Source: Fimadaptatus sp050946055
GTDB taxonomy: Bacteria > Bacillota > Clostridia > Christensenellales > Aristaeellaceae
DNA: 14,015 nt
Assembly: GCA_050946055.1 (NCBI GenBank)
Contig: JBMNUB010000062.1
Span: 1-14,015 of the forward strand
Direction of reading: 5' to 3'
Positions within the stretch are counted from its first letter, which is position 1, and every line of letters starts with the position of its first letter. Position numbers and translations under genes: made by a program. The notes beneath the pieces are model-generated. The model saw only the letters and a list, made by a program, of their open reading frames with translations. It was not told the origin of the DNA and did no database searches. This document shows, piece after piece, positions 12,744-14,015 of the stretch.

Positions 12744-13026
12744 GCAGGCTCACAGGGCGCGTCTTGCGCATGTCAATCGGCCTGCGAGCGGGCGCATTCC
12801 CTCCCGGCATGCGCTGTGCGCATAAAGACGCGGGTACCGGCGTAAGCTCCGCTTTGCACCGTGAGGGAGTGCGCATGCGCAAAAGCAGCCGCGCTCCCGA
12901 TGCACACATCGCGCAAGGCTGCGTGAGTTCAGGCGCATTCCCTACAGTTCAAGCTATATCATCCATGGGCAGCAGCGCGAATGGGCCGATGCACGGACCG
13001 CGCTTGCAACCTCTCATATGGCAAGG

Positions 13027-13104
13027 AAAGATCCGCTTTCAGCACTGCGCCGGGCCGTCAATCAGCGGCAGTCCCGGCAGCCCAGTGTTGACTGCGGATC
13101 TTTT
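13027..13104. terminator. Two-sided, multi-stem terminator between convergent genes
   Basis: An outer stem AAAGATCCGC (13027-13036) with GCGGATCTTT (13094-13103) is perfect over 10 bp. It encloses CAGCACTG with CAGTGTTG (8 bp, one G-U) and then GCCGGG with CCCGGC. TTTT follows on the forward strand, and TTTCCTT on the reverse. It lies between the rightward URO-D-like gene and the leftward SH3 protein gene and can end transcription from both. The preceding 283 nt (12744-13026) hold no gene; a 12-bp palindrome TGCGCATGCGCA sits at 12870-12881. Confidence 0.85.
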
Positions 13105-13157
13105 GCTCAGCTTTTTGCTAAATGAGATTGCTCAGCGTCCTTTTAATGGTGCGATTG

Positions 13158-14015
13158 TCACCTGTCGTTTATCGTTATGTAGCGCGTGGCCACGTAGCCC
13201 CTGTGGCCGTTATGGTCTATCCTTGTCCATTCGCTCCCCGCTTCCAATATTATCAGCGCATCGCCATTGGATATCACCTTGGTCACCTGTGCGCTGAAGC
13301 TGGCATCTCTGCGCACGCGCAAGCTCTTGCCGCCCGTGGACACGAAGCCTGTCATGTAGCCGGGCTGCTCAGTATCAAAATCGTGGACGTCCAGCCGCTC
13401 TATGTATTGGGCGGATACATAGCCCGTCAGCCTGCCTGCCGTCACCAGCAGCCACTCGCCGCTGTCCTCCAGTATGGTCACAGCAGCATTTCTGGGCAAG
13501 GAGCCGCTTTTGTCATAGCTCATGCCGGGGCCTGTGCGCACGTTAAGCGCGGAGCTGCGCGTGGCGACTTTGCCCTTGGCTACGGGACGGGCTGTGGGTT
13601 CTGCCGAAGGCATTGCGGTCGACTCCGTGGTGGGGTGCAATGTAGGCTCAGCCGTCGGTGCTGCTGTCGGCTCAGCAGTCGGCCTTACAGCCGGTGTCGC
13701 GGTAGACTTGAGTGTCGGCTTTGCTGTCGGCTTCGGCTTTGCCGTTTGGGGTGCGGTAGGCTCTGCCGTGTCCGTCACAGTAGGCTCTGCCGTGTCTGTT
13801 GCAGTCGGCTCTGCCGTGTCTGTTGCGGTAGGCTCTGCCGTGTCTGTTGCAGTAGGCTTCGCCGTGTCTGTCGCAGTCGGCTTCGCCGTGTCCGTCGCAG
13901 TAGGCTTCGCCGTGTCTGTCACAGTCGGCTCTGCCGTGTCCGTCGCGGTAGGCTCTGCCGTGTCTGTTGCAGTCGGCTTCGCCGTGTCCGTCGCAATCGG
14001 CTCTGCCGTGTCTGT
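13158..14015 (-). CDS. Secreted-type SH3b-domain protein with TP-rich repeats (N-terminus outside window)
   Basis: Partial: 285 C-terminal residues are visible and the frame stays open to the right edge, so the start, any signal peptide and any catalytic domain are unseen. The first part, about 95 residues, is a tandem T-D-T-A-(E/K)-P-T-A repeat, followed by an irregular Thr/Pro/Ala-rich linker. Two bacterial SH3 (SH3b) domains end the protein: one around SALNVRTGPGMSYDKSG to GYVSAQYIE, the second around SLRVRRDASFSAQVTKV to GYVATRYI. SH3b domains commonly bind peptidoglycan, and TP-rich linkers are typical of exported cell-wall proteins, so an extracellular cell-wall role is likely. The internal GTG at 13920-13922 is only a repeat codon (Val), not a start. 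Transcription ends at the multi-stem terminator 13027-13104. Confidence 0.85.
   Translation of the reverse strand, partial: TDTAEPIATDTAKPTATDTAEPTATDTAEPTVTDTAKPTATDTAKPTATDTAKPTATDTAEPTATDTAEPTATDTAEPTVTDTAEPTAPQTAKPKPTAKPTLKSTATPAVRPTAEPTAAPTAEPTLHPTTESTAMPSAEPTARPVAKGKVATRSSALNVRTGPGMSYDKSGSLPRNAAVTILEDSGEWLLVTAGRLTGYVSAQYIERLDVHDFDTEQPGYMTGFVSTGGKSLRVRRDASFSAQVTKVISNGDALIILEAGSEWTRIDHNGHRGYVATRYITINDR
13753..14015 (-). repeat. 24-bp in-frame tandem repeat, at least 11 units
   Basis: The core GCCGTGTC recurs 11 times at 24-nt steps and continues to the window edge. Each unit encodes eight residues, T-D-T-A-(E/K)-P-T-A. Most unit differences are synonymous or swap Glu and Lys (CTC/CTT on the forward strand). 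Copy number is likely variable by slippage or recombination. Confidence 0.95.

Noticed and set aside
1..14015. CRISPR array
   Set aside because: The only regular short repeat is the 24-bp array at 13753-14015, which has no spacers and encodes an in-frame protein repeat. The 18-bp and 56-nt repeats occur only twice.

Overview
The window looks like a piece of a GC-rich, low-redundancy Clostridia-type (Firmicutes) chromosome, probably from an anaerobic gut or similar bacterium. The evidence is indirect: strong AGGAGG-type ribosome binding sites, sigma-A promoters of the TTGACA/TATAAT class, the secG-RNase R neighbourhood typical of Gram-positives, a probable DUF2232 membrane protein, and a TP-rich SH3b surface protein. 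Spacers are long and packed with hairpins and diverged repeats. Isoleucine is encoded mostly by ATA despite the GC richness. I cannot name the species.

Layout. Positions 1-466 hold a 178-nt dispersed repeat (A), a terminator-like hairpin and a decayed mobile-element-like repeat (B). Positions 467-4658 form a leftward housekeeping block: RNase R (rnr), preceded by a 450-nt spacer and an intrinsic terminator, then secG with its own good promoter, then a multi-pass membrane protein with its own promoter. Positions 4660-5386 are a non-coding spacer with a 56-nt direct repeat (C). A rightward series follows: a monoacylglycerol-lipase-like alpha/beta hydrolase, a shikimate-kinase-like P-loop kinase, a zinc-dependent MDR dehydrogenase and a Gfo/Idh/MocA oxidoreductase. 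These are separated by 170-290 nt spacers rich in stem-loops, so they are more likely separate transcription units or loosely coupled than one tight operon.

Positions 9601-10286 hold the second copies of repeats B and A (order B-A here, A-B at the left edge), an 18-bp exact direct repeat flanking A, and a very strong rightward terminator. Positions 10287-12743 hold a divergent pair: an AraC-family regulator (leftward) and a URO-D-superfamily protein (rightward), with a near-consensus regulator promoter and a candidate extended -10 promoter about 50 bp apart. A long two-sided terminator (13027-13104) separates that pair from a leftward, N-terminally truncated secreted-type protein with two SH3b domains and a tandem 24-bp (8-residue, T-D-T-A-E/K-P-T-A) repeat that runs off the right edge.

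Metabolically, the MDR and Gfo/Idh dehydrogenases suggest polyol or sugar-derivative oxidation, but no transporter or kinase of a pathway is present, so the substrate cannot be set. I found no CRISPR array, tRNA, rRNA, intact transposase or phage gene. The least explained material is the paired A/B repeat system: both A copies keep the same short stems and both are followed by a rightward terminator-like hairpin, which fits a small transcribed RNA family or a non-autonomous mobile element.
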